Assembly (NCBI RefSeq): GCF_016859285.1 | Contig: NC_053417.1 | Coordinates: 21,096,206-21,160,205, forward strand | Source: Xiphias gladius | Lineage: Eukaryota > Chordata > Actinopteri > Istiophoriformes > Xiphiidae | Direction of reading: 5' to 3' | DNA: 64,000 nt | Part shown: positions 1-12,400 of the stretch, in pieces | Numbering within the stretch: the first letter of the stretch is position 1 | Layout of the letters: each line of letters begins with the position of its first letter | Position numbers and translations under genes: made by a program | The notes under the pieces: generated by a model | The model's database searches: none | What the model was told of the DNA's origin: nothing | What the model saw: the letters and a program-made list of their open reading frames with translations, nothing else

Positions 1-168
1 GATGAGGGTGGCAGCTGCCAGCCCAAAGCACAGGGCTACATGAAGGACATGATGAGGCCCGGTGGTCCAGCGCAGGGCAGCGCCCATGCCGAAAAATACG
101 AAGAACATGGTCCCAAAGAACTCTGCGAAGACTGCCCGCCAAAAATTCATGGACCGGAACTCCCACAT
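1..168 (-). CDS. mip: Aquaporin 0 (lens major intrinsic protein), first exon, cut by window edge
   Basis: Forms water pores and cell junctions in lens fibre membranes. The minus strand from the ATG at 168 reads 56 codons beginning [20 protein letters not shown], which matches the AQP0 N-terminus of vertebrates almost residue for residue. It covers the short cytoplasmic start, membrane helix 1, the extracellular loop with LRWTTGP, and the start of helix 2 ([10 protein letters not shown]). The helix-2 phenylalanine of the classical aromatic/arginine filter is present, unlike in the neighbouring aquaporin. The frame runs off the left edge; the first exon of AQP genes usually continues about 60 more codons to the first NPA box. 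Teleosts have mipa and mipb copies and I cannot say which this is. The Aqp14-like gene lies about 6.3 kb upstream on the same strand. Confidence 0.93.
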   Translation of the reverse strand, partial: MWEFRSMNFWRAVFAEFFGTMFFVFFGMGAALRWTTGPHHVLHVALCFGLAAATLI

Positions 169-2140
169 GATGACTGTTCTCTTGAGGCTCTCCACCAGAT
201 GAAGATTTTAAAAGTGAATCAGGATGAGCCTAGAAAAGGTAAATGTGTACCTTTTCGGTCCTCTTCAAATACCAAAAATAACCAAAAAAGGATCTCCCTT
301 TTGTAGTCAGCTAACTTGGCTGACCAAAAACACTCAGAGAGTCAGTTCAAAGACAAAACAGGATTTTAGAAAGTAAACAGACGAATCCACTTAACAGGTC
401 TTTACCAAGCCGTGAACTGGGTTGTTAAAGTCAACTCAGCTGCGTTCGCTTGCCACCTCTGTCCACCTGTTGCAAAGACATAGGTGTGAGATAATGTGGG
501 AGTATGAGTGTAGATCTCAGGTGGGATGAGTTTTCAAGAGGAGGTGGACATCAATGCTAAAGGGGTATTTCTAAAGAAGAGATGGGGATAGACAGAGTGT
601 CCGGTGGACCTTTTAGCCTCTCTGACGGAGGGGAGAGGGCCAGAGAGGGGCTTTATAACACCCCCCCAGGGGCCCCAGGTGACGCCATAATCCCCCTGTA
701 GGGCCAAGGGGCGGGGGGCGGCAGTGCAGGACATCCTAAATCAAACAAACTTAACCCCTCTGTCGCCCCCCTTTAACAAACCAAGACCAAAAGGCACAGT
801 GTATCTAAGAAGAGAAACAGATAAAGCAAGAAAGAGTGGAAATCCATGAAAGACATTTAAGGGGAGGTAAGAGAAAGAGTCCAAAGGAAGGATTGTACCT
901 TATATTCAAGGGAAAGAGTGGGAAACTAGGAGAAACAGCCAAGCCAAAGAGCAGCAGGAGCTGAGAGGATAAAGTTTTCTTTGGGGCATATGTCATCTGT
1001 TGACATATCATAACTGTCATAATCAGGGGACACAAATGCTGATGGACAAGGACAGAAACCACACATGCATGCACAAAGACATGCACACAACACACACACA
1101 TATACACACATGCAGATAATACAGTTGGGGCCCCGGACGGAAGTGCCCAAAGCTAACAGCGCTGAACTGACCCATACACTGAAATGCCTGACCCTGTGAA
1201 ACCATTGTCTGTAACAAGCATGTGGGCAACGTATGGACAGAGACAAGACAAAAATACATATTAAATCCAGGAACAGAAGCAACAGCTAGCAGAGAATGGT
1301 CTTAACTCTGAGATGCTAATGCTACGCCTAAATGCAAAAGCTGTGGCTTAAGTTCAAGATCACATTTATTGCTTCTGTTTACTGTTCTGGAGACACCAAC
1401 CACTCCGATGAAACCAGCCACTGTTGATGATAATCAGTTATCTTTAAGAGGAGGTAAAGAGAAGTCTCTTTCAGGTGGCAGGGGTCATTGCTGAGGCCTG
1501 CAATTACCAACAACTAAAACCTGAACGTGGTATTGCCTCGGAGCTCAGAGCCTTCATTGGCGCTGCTGCACGGCCAACGCCATGTTTTGAAGACATGACT
1601 AGGTGAAGAACAGGTAAATCTGGCAAATGTGTGCAAAGGAGAAAAAAAGCAATGCAAAGGGAAAACAGAAAATGAAAGTGTGGAAAAACAGAGAGGCACG
1701 AGCAACGAACCAACAGTTATTTACATAACACAGTGGACTGTGTCGTCTGTTGTGACAGGGGCTTCTAGGAGGTGCTTGGCAGAGGTTTGCAATGTGTGAG
1801 AGTGTGTGTGTCTGTGTGTGTGTGTGTATGCGCTTGTGTGTGTTGCAGGAGGCAAACAGAGCCCTGAATTTTCCCTGTGTGTGTGGAGCTGGGTAAAGGG
1901 AGAGGTGCATTAGTGCAGCAGGGATGTGGGGGGACGTTGGGGTTACTGAGAAGCACCGGGGCATCGCGCTGACCAGTCGAGAGCCATCACTGTTCAGGGA
2001 GGTGAGGGGGGTAGGGGTGATGAAAGCAGAACGCTGTGCTTGCCGTTTTAACTCTCTTTTATACATGTTAGAAAGAACACACACAATGCAAAATGCTGGC
2101 AGCACTGTGGCAGTTATAGCTATTGTGCATGTTATGTGTG

Positions 2141-2142
<2 letters not shown>

Positions 2143-2213
<71 letters not shown>
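2143..2213. repeat. (TG)n microsatellite
   Basis: An almost uninterrupted run of about 35 TG dinucleotides. A shorter, imperfect TG tract lies at about 1801-1851. Long CA/TG tracts are common in teleost DNA and are likely to vary in length between individuals. Confidence 0.95.
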
Positions 2214-2215
<2 letters not shown>

Positions 2216-4600
2216 TTTATTGTAGATCACTGTGTTCATCTTTGAGTGTGTGTGTATTCAAATTATGCTGCTATGGTGATAATGATTGCTAACATGGTTT
2301 TATTTTAGAAATGCTGTCAAATCCTGATCATAGTCTACAATATACATATAATTGTATACATATGTTTTACCTCAAATTTTAATATTAATATGCAATAAAT
2401 ATAGGGTTCAAATATTCATTTTGAAGGGTCAGTTCATCCAAATCATTTTTAAAAAAAAACATATGTTCTCACTTACCACTGGGTGTATTGAGTGTACTGG
2501 GGTGGAGGCAGAAATCTCAGAGATGAATATTGCTAAACCAAATCCATCTGCATGGCCAAATACCAAAAGACATTGAGAAAATGTGGGGTTATTTTGTAGT
2601 TATTTCTATGAAGTTGAGTGAACTGACCCTTTAAAATATATTTTAAGACAAGACAAATATGGCAACTTATCCCAAAAACATGCAAATATGAAAGAAGGTT
2701 TCATGAAAGCAGAAGGTGGTGTCTCCCATACACCTAAACATGCATGTACGCACACAAGTCCACTCGTGTCCTTTTCAAATTACAAAGCTTATTTCCACTG
2801 AAGGTGTTCTTTCTGTAGAGCCATTACGGAGGTATGAAGGTCCATTTGTTTGTGAATAGGAGCCCTCGGAGAAGAGACAAATGCTAACAGGCACAGACAT
2901 GAGAGAGATGTTGGGCCGATTGAGAGCATCATTGAACCTGCAGTGCTGGGAAAGGACCTCTTTAGCATTTCAAAGCATTCGCAAACAGGGGATGCAGCCG
3001 AAAATGGTAAACATAAGGTTGTTTTTCAGCAGGATTTCAATGAGTTTCCATTATATGTTCTAATGATGTGCAAATGTGAAAGTAACAATACTGGATCTCA
3101 CAATATTGGCTACACTTCTACATACACTAATGACAGGCACTCGGGACCTCAAGGGTCACATTCAGCCCCTTAAAATGCAGCTTCTCTCCACATGTGCAGT
3201 AAAAATAACCAGGGAAGCAAACTCATTTCAGCCAGATTTTTTTTTTTTAAACATTAAGAAACCTCCAGGAAGTGCTGGTAGTGTTTCAATGCAAGGACAC
3301 TGAGAGGGTAAACGGTAGAGTTGCGGGCTGGACAGACAAACAGCTGAAACTGACTATAAAACAGTTTAAAGCTGAGGGGAGCTGCAGATTCAGGTGATAA
3401 TTCTCTGTAGGTTCATCACTACATGGGACATCTTTCACATTGTCACCTTGTTTTTATATTTATATTATATCATATTGTCACTTGATAGCCTACATTATTA
3501 TCATAAAAATATTGATTGTAGTCATGTTAAGTGTCACTTGTGGCAACACTTGCTGTTATTCAGCAAAAGTTACAGTTTCTTGCTTTTAAGGGTTGTTTTT
3601 TTACTTCAATATTTTCTACACTATATTTTACAGGGAAACTTTGTACTTTTCACTCCATCACATGTATGTAGTTAGCTTACCAGTGACCAAACATATAAAA
3701 TATGGTTGTTTTACGGTAGAAATCTTATATTTTAATACACTATTATAATATACATAAGGTGATATATTGTGTTACTAAAATATAATCAGAACCTTTTCAG
3801 AACCTCTGAAAAAAAGCCCTTTCTGCTTAATGACAGACTGCCTGTTAGACAATGTTAAAAGAGGCATGTGTATTCCTTCAACAGACCTTTTTCACAGCAG
3901 ACATTTTGACTTGTTACAGTAGTGGCAAGGGCAACTAATACTACTAATAACATGAATGATGGCTCTGTTATATTCAGCGTAGAATTAACAATACCTGGAC
4001 CATGAAACCAAATCAGCTAAGCTGAATTCAGCATCATTCATTTTATTATCTACACCTGTGCTTTTCCTACTGTAATAGGTCAAAATGTCTGCAGTGAAAA
4101 AAAGTGTGAAAAAAAAATAGTTTTTTTCTCTCTGAAGTTACAGGTCATTGGAAGTTGGGATGTAACTACATTAACTACGTAACTACACAGTTTATATTGA
4201 AATATTGTACTTTTTACTCTACCATATTTCTGTGACAGTTGTAGCTAACCTAGTCTGATTCCACATTCAACTAATAAAATACATCTTTTTTTTTTTTAAA
4301 TGGTTTTTGAATCGGTTGAAATCTTGTATCCTCAAAATATTGACTAATCCTTCAACTAACCTGAAAGTGGTACAATCCCCAACACAATTTCCAGTTTGTG
4401 GTTTTTCTATGTTAATACATCAATAATTTAACACTCAGGACAGGAACCATTCTTCACTATTAGTACTTTTGTTTCTGACACGAGTACATTTTACTGCTAA
4501 GATTTTCCGACTTTTAGAATTATGGCCTTTTACTTGTAATGGAGAAAATGTTTACGCTATAATCATTTGGCAGACTATTTTGTCCAACCATACATTTTTA

Positions 4601-5047
4601 TAGTGCTGAAACAATTAGGTAGTTAATCGATTAGTTGATCAACGGACAATTACTCTGTTCATCGATAATCAATAATCATGACTCAAATGAATAATAGGTT
4701 ATCAAAACAGACTGATAATCCGTTTGTTTATCTTTTCTCAAGCAAAACATTTGGAGGTTCCGGCTTCTAAAATGTGATGATTTGCTGCTTTTCTTTGTTT
4801 TATATCAGTGTAAACTGTAAATAACGTTTTTTTTTAGGCTGACTTTGTTTGGACAAAACAAGAGATCTGGATACGTCATTTTAGGCTCTGGGAAATTAGA
4901 ATGGGCTTCACCATTATTATTTACTCACATCTTACCATTCACCATTTTCACCTTTATCTCACATTGTATTGAAAATTATGATCAACTGGTTAATTGAGAA
5001 AATAAACGGTAGATTAATCATTGATGGAAATGATAGTTACAGCCCTA
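4601..5047. repeat. Dispersed fish repeat with ends reading like tagtgctgaaac / gttacagccct
   Basis: The ends are imperfect inverted copies of a gctgcaactaa-type sequence and the body is rich in ATTAATCGATTA-like strings. Related copies lie at 19532, 35446, 46441 and 46885. The form suggests a non-autonomous DNA transposon; I do not assign a superfamily. Confidence 0.6.
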
Positions 5048-5465
5048 CATTTGTTTTTTCTACATACACGTATTAGGAGCATTTGGTGGTTCAGTGTCTT
5101 GCTCAAGGACAATTTAACATGACACTTTAACAGGAGGACCCACGGATCACATCAGAAATATTTAACGTTAATAGACAGTTGTGCAGTTGCTCTGCCTCAT
5201 GAGCTACAGCTGCCTTGAATGTAAGTATTTCTTCATCAGGACCTCAAATTCATCATAAGGTGTTTTAAAACTCAGAGTGAGGTTTATATTGAATGTACAG
5301 TAGCTAGAAAAATCCCTTTGGAATGACCCGGTTCTCTGTATTGATTGGTCATAAAATGTGATCCGATCTTTGTCTAAGTCACAAGTATAAACAAACACAA
5401 TGTGCTCAAGCTAATAACACACAAACTATTATAATCCTCCACGTCTTTATTGAACACACCCATTC

Positions 5466-6157
<692 letters not shown>

Positions 6158-6453
6158 ACAGTGACCCCCTTATTGGCAGCCACTGTATCATTTTCTATAT
6201 GAAACATATCATTAAACATATCATTAATCAAATATGGAGTTTTCATATGTGAGAAGTTTAACCTTCCAGTATTCACGTCTTCTCTCTCTTCTTTGGTCCC
6301 CACCACTGTCAAGCCTGATCTACATGATTGTGACATGAGCTGTACACTATGCATTTTCATAAAAATCACTGTAAAACTGCAGAATGTATGTGTTTCTATT
6401 GTTTGTTTGTTTGGTTTTTTTTTGTTTTGTTTTTTTTGTTAATGCATGCGTCC

Positions 6454-9400
6454 TCAGTTGTTCTCTTGTTTGTTGGCCTGTTTGGCTCTCATGGCGTTCT
6501 GTGTGACCGTGGACAGTGATGATCCCGTCATACTGGCCGTCTCCACAATCTCGATATCCTTACAGGTCAGGCACGCCACCAGCTTCTGGCGAGAGGCGCT
6601 GCACGCAAAGAAGAACTCGTTGGACACTCCAGCAAGTACAGCACCGACCACTGGTCCGATCCAATAAACCTGCAGGTGAGCAAAAGAAATACATGTTATA
6701 ATTAGATATAAGAGATGTGTATGGACAGAGAAATGCTTTCAGTTTATCCCGTTTCCAGTTTATCAGGAGGGCCTGAAAACATAGTATAACCTGACTATCA
6801 GCTGGGTTTTACATTTGAGGAATACAATTAATAAGTTTAGTTATATTTAAAATTTTTACCTTATTGTCAGCAAATCCCTTGAACAGACCAAAACCATAAA
6901 TTGATCCTTCTATCAAGTGTTGTCTGCGTAGCAAAAACCTGGTATACCTTATTCCATAGGTATTCCCTAGACCTCCAGTGTTATCCTAAATCTGTTTAAA
7001 ATGAATGAACATGCTGTTTCACAGTGTAACATTATTTCATCCAGGGCAATTTTTAGGATTTTGGAAATAGTGCGGTCATGAGTCATCCCTTCGCACCCCT
7101 CACCACCCTCAGAAAAATTCAGACCAGCAGCCGAAAAATTCAGTCAACTTTTCAGTTATACTTTATATAAATTTTATCTATTTAAAAATTCTTCTCCAAT
7201 CTGCCAGGAATAAAATTCTAAGGGGGGGGTCAACAGTAAATATACCTTTATAGGCATATTCAGGCATGATGTAAAAGCCAGTAATGTTGTGGATGATCAG
7301 CGTAATGTAAAAGTAGTGTAAATGTAGTTTTATTCTTGAAACTGTTAAAGATGAAAATAAAAAAGTAATCTTGCTTAAAATATCAAAGAAATGTGGCTTC
7401 TTTAACTTCATGTCTTTCGGAAGTCAGTTTTCCTTTACGCACTTAACTTTGCACAGTAAAAGAAATTTTGACGGGGGCTGCCCAAACCTTTTCATGCCAC
7501 TGTACACACAAACACATACACACACACACACACACCTATATATATATATATAGGTGTGTGTATGTGTGTGTGTGTGTATACACCATTCAGCCATATTAAA
7601 ACCGGAAACTGGTTTTAATGTTGTGGATCATCGGTCTATAAAACAGTCGTACTGGACAGTTGGATGAGTGCTACCATGGAGACAGGTTTGGATTTTGGAT
7701 TTTTCTCTCACCCAGTGGTTTTCCCAGAAGCCAGTGATGATGGCTGGACCCAGAGAACGTGCAGGATTCATACTCGCACCAGAGAACCGTGCCTGACATA
7801 AAAACAACACATACACAAATCCATCAGGGAGGCATCAAGAACTATCTAAAGCAGTAAGAAGAACAAGGACTCCTGCAGCAGATGGTCTGGCCCCCGCAGA
7901 GCCCTGATCTCTACATTAATGAGTCAGTCTGGGATTACATGAAGAGACTGAAGACACTGAGACAGCCCAATCCCACAGAAAAACTGTGGCAAGTTCTCAA
8001 AGATGCTTGGAACAACCTACCTGCCAAGTAACTTGAAAAACCATGTAAAGTGTACCGTGGAGAACTGTTGCTGTTTTAAGGCAAAGGGTGGTCACAACAA
8101 ATACTGATTTGATTTAGTTTTTTTTTCTGTTTCCTTCACTTTGTATGAAGTTAACAGATAGATAAAAACTATTCATGGCATTATTTTTGAAAGTATCCTT
8201 GAGTGCCTACCACTTTTTCAAAGTATATACACTGATCAGCCACACCGTTGAAACCAGGTAACCAGTTTTAATGTTGTGGCTGAATGGAGTATATATTCAA
8301 TGTATATTTATCTATCTATCTATTTATCTATATACATATCTATATAATCTATATCTATATCTATATATATATAGATATATATATATATAAAATAAATTTC
8401 CCAAACAATCTTTCCCTAACCATTGCTCCTGGAGGATCAGCTTTACTTTTTATTTTTTACTGGCTATAAACAAAATGTTTGCCCGGTATTTATCTCTCGT
8501 TGTATAGCCCTAGGTACATCACACTGGTTTGGAATGAATATCTGATAATGTCTTTAATGGTTTCATTTAAATTGTCCCAGAAATTGCTGGGACAACGTTG
8601 CTGTTTGATTAGCAGTCTGCTTCTGATGTGGTTTAGATTGTCCCAGCTGAACTCTCTCTCTACTGGTGTATTAGTGGTACTACACTCTGTTATATATATT
8701 TTGTACCATTCTACATGTAGAGTATGTTTATCTCTGTTTTCCATTTGTTTTTATGTTAAGTGTCGTGGAACTTGTGATTTACTCATTCACTTATTCCTGT
8801 TTAGAGATATGTGGAAATACCCTGCAGAGATTACCAGTGAATCAGAGACAAACATCGTCTCACACCTGGGTCCAGGGGCTTGCACACAAAGTGAAATTAT
8901 CGTGTTGGCTGGGTATCTTTGGGCTTAACTCAGGTTTTCCGGTATCACGAAGCTGGCTCACTTTGAACCAGGGTAGATCACCATGGTAACCTATGTTGGA
9001 CAGCTAACCTGCTCCGGAGCCCTGTTCTTCAGATGTGGCATATCTAATTCCGGCTAAAATGCTATTATAAGCCTAAAATGATGCTGTTACTTCTCATCCA
9101 GCTAATTTGGTTCTTTGAATGAAGTTTGGGGATTGATTTGTTAATCCTAGACTTAATGATCTTGTACTCGTACTTCAAATTAAGGCATGGTAATAGAGAG
9201 TTGAAGCCATGATTAGTATTCATATGATTGGCTGAGTCCAGAGTTGATCATGGGGTTGCAGTTACATGAGGCAGGTGTGTAGGGAGTCATTTCTTCTATA
9301 TTGTGCGCCGCAATTTTACCACACTGTCATCGCAGTTAAATTAGATATTACCAGTGAATGTGGTCAGGCTACGAGTGGTGTTGGTGTATGAATGGTGAGG

Positions 9401-12400
9401 ACATGTGAGAGATTTTCAAGTGATAAGCTTGCTCTGAAAATGAAATTTTTTTAAAATGTCTTAAAAATTAGACTTTTATTGTATGAACAATTTTCACAAA
9501 GTTAGTTCTGCAGTTAATCATTTAATTGGATTAAGTGTTCAAATGATAAATTCCCATATAAATACTCAATACGATATGTTCTGGATCCATTTTTCTTTTC
9601 ATTAATATCAATATATTAATTATTAATATATTTACATATATTATATATACGCATGGGATTCACCCTAAACCGTCTTGGTCCTGATCCATCTAACTGTCAA
9701 TAAAGCTTCACTTTTTGCAGGATTGGCCTTGAGCAATTGTTGCACTGACAACAGTTCCAGATAACTTTTAAACCAGCTTCAAAGAACCAAAAAAATCCAG
9801 ACTCATGACAAACCGTCAACAGTTATAAAAAGAACAAAACCTGTGAACCGCCCAACTACTGACCGATCGGATCAATTGAATGCACAGTCATCGTTCATAC
9901 AGGATCCTGACAGGGACATACAGTTAGGTACATAAGTACTTGGACAGTGACATAGTTGTTGTCATTTTTGCCTCTGTACACCACCACAATGGATTTGAAA
10001 CAAAGCCATCGAGATGTGATTGACATGGAGACTTTCAGCTTTAATTCAAGGGGTTTGACAAAAACATCACATCAATCATTTAGGAATTACAGCCATTTTT
10101 ATACATAGTCCCTCATTTTCAGAGGCTCAAAAGTAATTGGACAAGCCAAAACAATTATAAACATGAGGAATAATTTCAATACTTGGATGAGAATCCTTTG
10201 CAGTCAATGACTGCCTGAAGTCTGGAACCCATGAACATCAGCAAATGCTGAGTTTCCCCCCTTGAGATGCTTTGCCAGGCCTTTACTGCAGCCATCCTTC
10301 AGTTGCTGCTTGTTGGTGGGACTTTCTACCCTCAGTTTTGTCTTCAGGAAGTGAAAAGCCCGCTCAACTGGGCTGGGGTCAGGTGACTGACTTGGCCATT
10401 GAAGAATATTCCATTTCTTAGCCTTGGGTTGCTTTCACAGTATATTTGGGGTCATTATCCATCTGTACTGTGAAGCATCATCAGTTTTGCAGCATTTGGC
10501 TGAATCTGACAAGATCATATAGCCCTATACACTTCAGAATTCATCCTGCTACTACTATCAGCAGCTACTTCACATCATCATAAACACCAGTGACCCAGAT
10601 ATATGGCAGATATACATGCCCATGCCATAACACTACCTCCACCATGTTTGACAGATGATGTGGTATGCTTTGGATCATGAGCCGTTCCTTTCCTTCTCCA
10701 TACTCTTCTTTTCCCACCACTGTGGTACAAGTTAATTTTAGTTTCATCTGTCCAAAGAATCTTGTTCCAGAACTGGGCGGGCTTTTTTAGATGTTTTCTG
10801 CCAAAGTCTAATCTGGCCTTTCTGTCCAGTGGTTTGTACCTTGTTGTAAACCCTCTGTATTTACATTCATGAAGGCATCTCTTGATTGTAGATTTTGACA
10901 ATGATACGCCTACCTCCTCGAGAGTGTTCTTGACCTGGCTGGACGTCATGAAGGGAAAAAATTCTGTGATCATCCACTTTAGTTGTCTACTTAGGTCTTT
11001 CAGACCTTTTGGTGTTGCTGAGCTCACTAGTTCATAACTTCTATTTAAGAATGTACCAAACTGTTGATTTGGCAAGCCCTAAAGTTTCTGCCATCTGTCT
11101 GATAGGTTTGTTTTGTTTTTTCCGCCTAATGATGAACTTCCTCACTTGCATCGACACCTCATTGGACCGCATGTTGAGAATTCCCATGAACAGCTACTAA
11201 ATTCAAATTCAACACCTGGAATGACCTCCAGAACTTTTATGTTTAATTTGTCATGAAATAAAAATTGGAATAGGTCCCACCTGGCCATGAAACTAATTGT
11301 CAGTTAATTGTTCAATTACCTTTGAGCCTCTGAAAATGAGGGACTATGTATAAAAATAGCTGTAATTCCTGAACAAGTGATATTTTTGGGAAATCCCTCG
11401 AATAAAAGCTGAAAGTCTACACTTCAATCACATCTTGATGACTTCTTTTCAAATCCCCTGCGGTGGTGTACGGACGCAAAATTTTTAAAATTGTGTCACT
11501 GTCCAAATACTTATGTACCTAACTGTGAATAGTAACTGACTTTACAATTAAGTGACAAGGAAAAAAGAACAACAGATTTTTTTTTTATAGATCAGTAAAA
11601 AATGTTGCTGTTCCAGGCTTTCAGTTTGTCCACTCTGGTTTTAAAACAGAGCTTCCAACAAACTGAGGGGTGGACTTCAACACTAAATAAATAATGATTA
11701 TTGTGACTGCATTTTAAAAGCTCTAAGTTTCTTTCATTCTCCGCAGGATTCTTGACATTGTTGATGCTTTTACAGTCTTATTCCATCACCGCACCTCAGA
11801 ATGTAACGACATGGCTCTTGTGATGATGACAGTTAGAAATAAAAATTAAACCCTCTGTCGTCTTTCATGAAAAAATATAAGCCATACACTGTTAAATATT
11901 TCCCATGATTATAAATCTCAACAGTTGAGTCAGACGTGTCACCAGACGCAAACTACTTTTCTCCTCCTCTCTCCTCTCCTCAATCTCTGCTTGATTTCTA
12001 GTGTTCGAACAAATGTCGCTTGTGCTTAACAACACCTCTTTCACATGAACATGCTTGTAGCTGAATTGGAAAATCCAGAGTTAACCGAGCCAGCTGATAA
12101 CCAGCTTCGTGATACTCGTTATCCAGGATCACCACTGTTGGGCCTAGTGGGGCGGGGGTAAGCCAAAGGGAGCCAGACTAAGTTGGATGTGCTTCATGGT
12201 ACCGGCACCAGTTCACCTGACCTGCATGTCTTTGGACTGAGTGATGAAAACGAATGTTAACTTAAGTAAATACTAATATCACAGGTATATTGGTTAGAGA
12301 CTCAGGATCGCCAAAAAAGTCGTACTTTCGGCGTTACAGTAGTCTTGACCATGTAGTCATCATGTTATCTATAAAAATGCCAACTTGTTTTCTTTGGCAT

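Larger units (their letters stand above)
8921..12134. mobile_element. Possible older DNA transposon interrupted by a Tc1 element
   Basis: A segment at about 8921-8975 and one at about 12079-12134 share tatcacgaagctgg in opposite orientation, with partly matching flanks. A gctccggagc palindrome follows the first copy near 9010. This resembles the subterminal sequence of PIF/Harbinger-type elements seen in fish, and the Tc1 element at 9921 would then be nested inside it. I see no intact Harbinger transposase. The outer limits are uncertain. Confidence 0.35.

Noticed and set aside
645-660. TATAAA-like string as the mip promoter
   Set aside because: It is nearly 500 bases above the ATG with no evidence of a 5' intron; an AT-rich stretch closer to the ATG is equally possible, so neither is called.
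805-1282. Cys/Val-rich open frames on the minus strand
   Set aside because: They follow a CA/TG-rich tract and show no family resemblance or splice context.
1924-2292. 122-codon plus-strand frame with a long Cys-Val run
   Set aside because: The Cys-Val run is a translation of the TG microsatellite.
8490-8928. Open frames on both strands near 8.5-8.9 kb
   Set aside because: Neither has a recognisable domain or splice context; they lie inside transposon-rich intron sequence and may be decayed element DNA.
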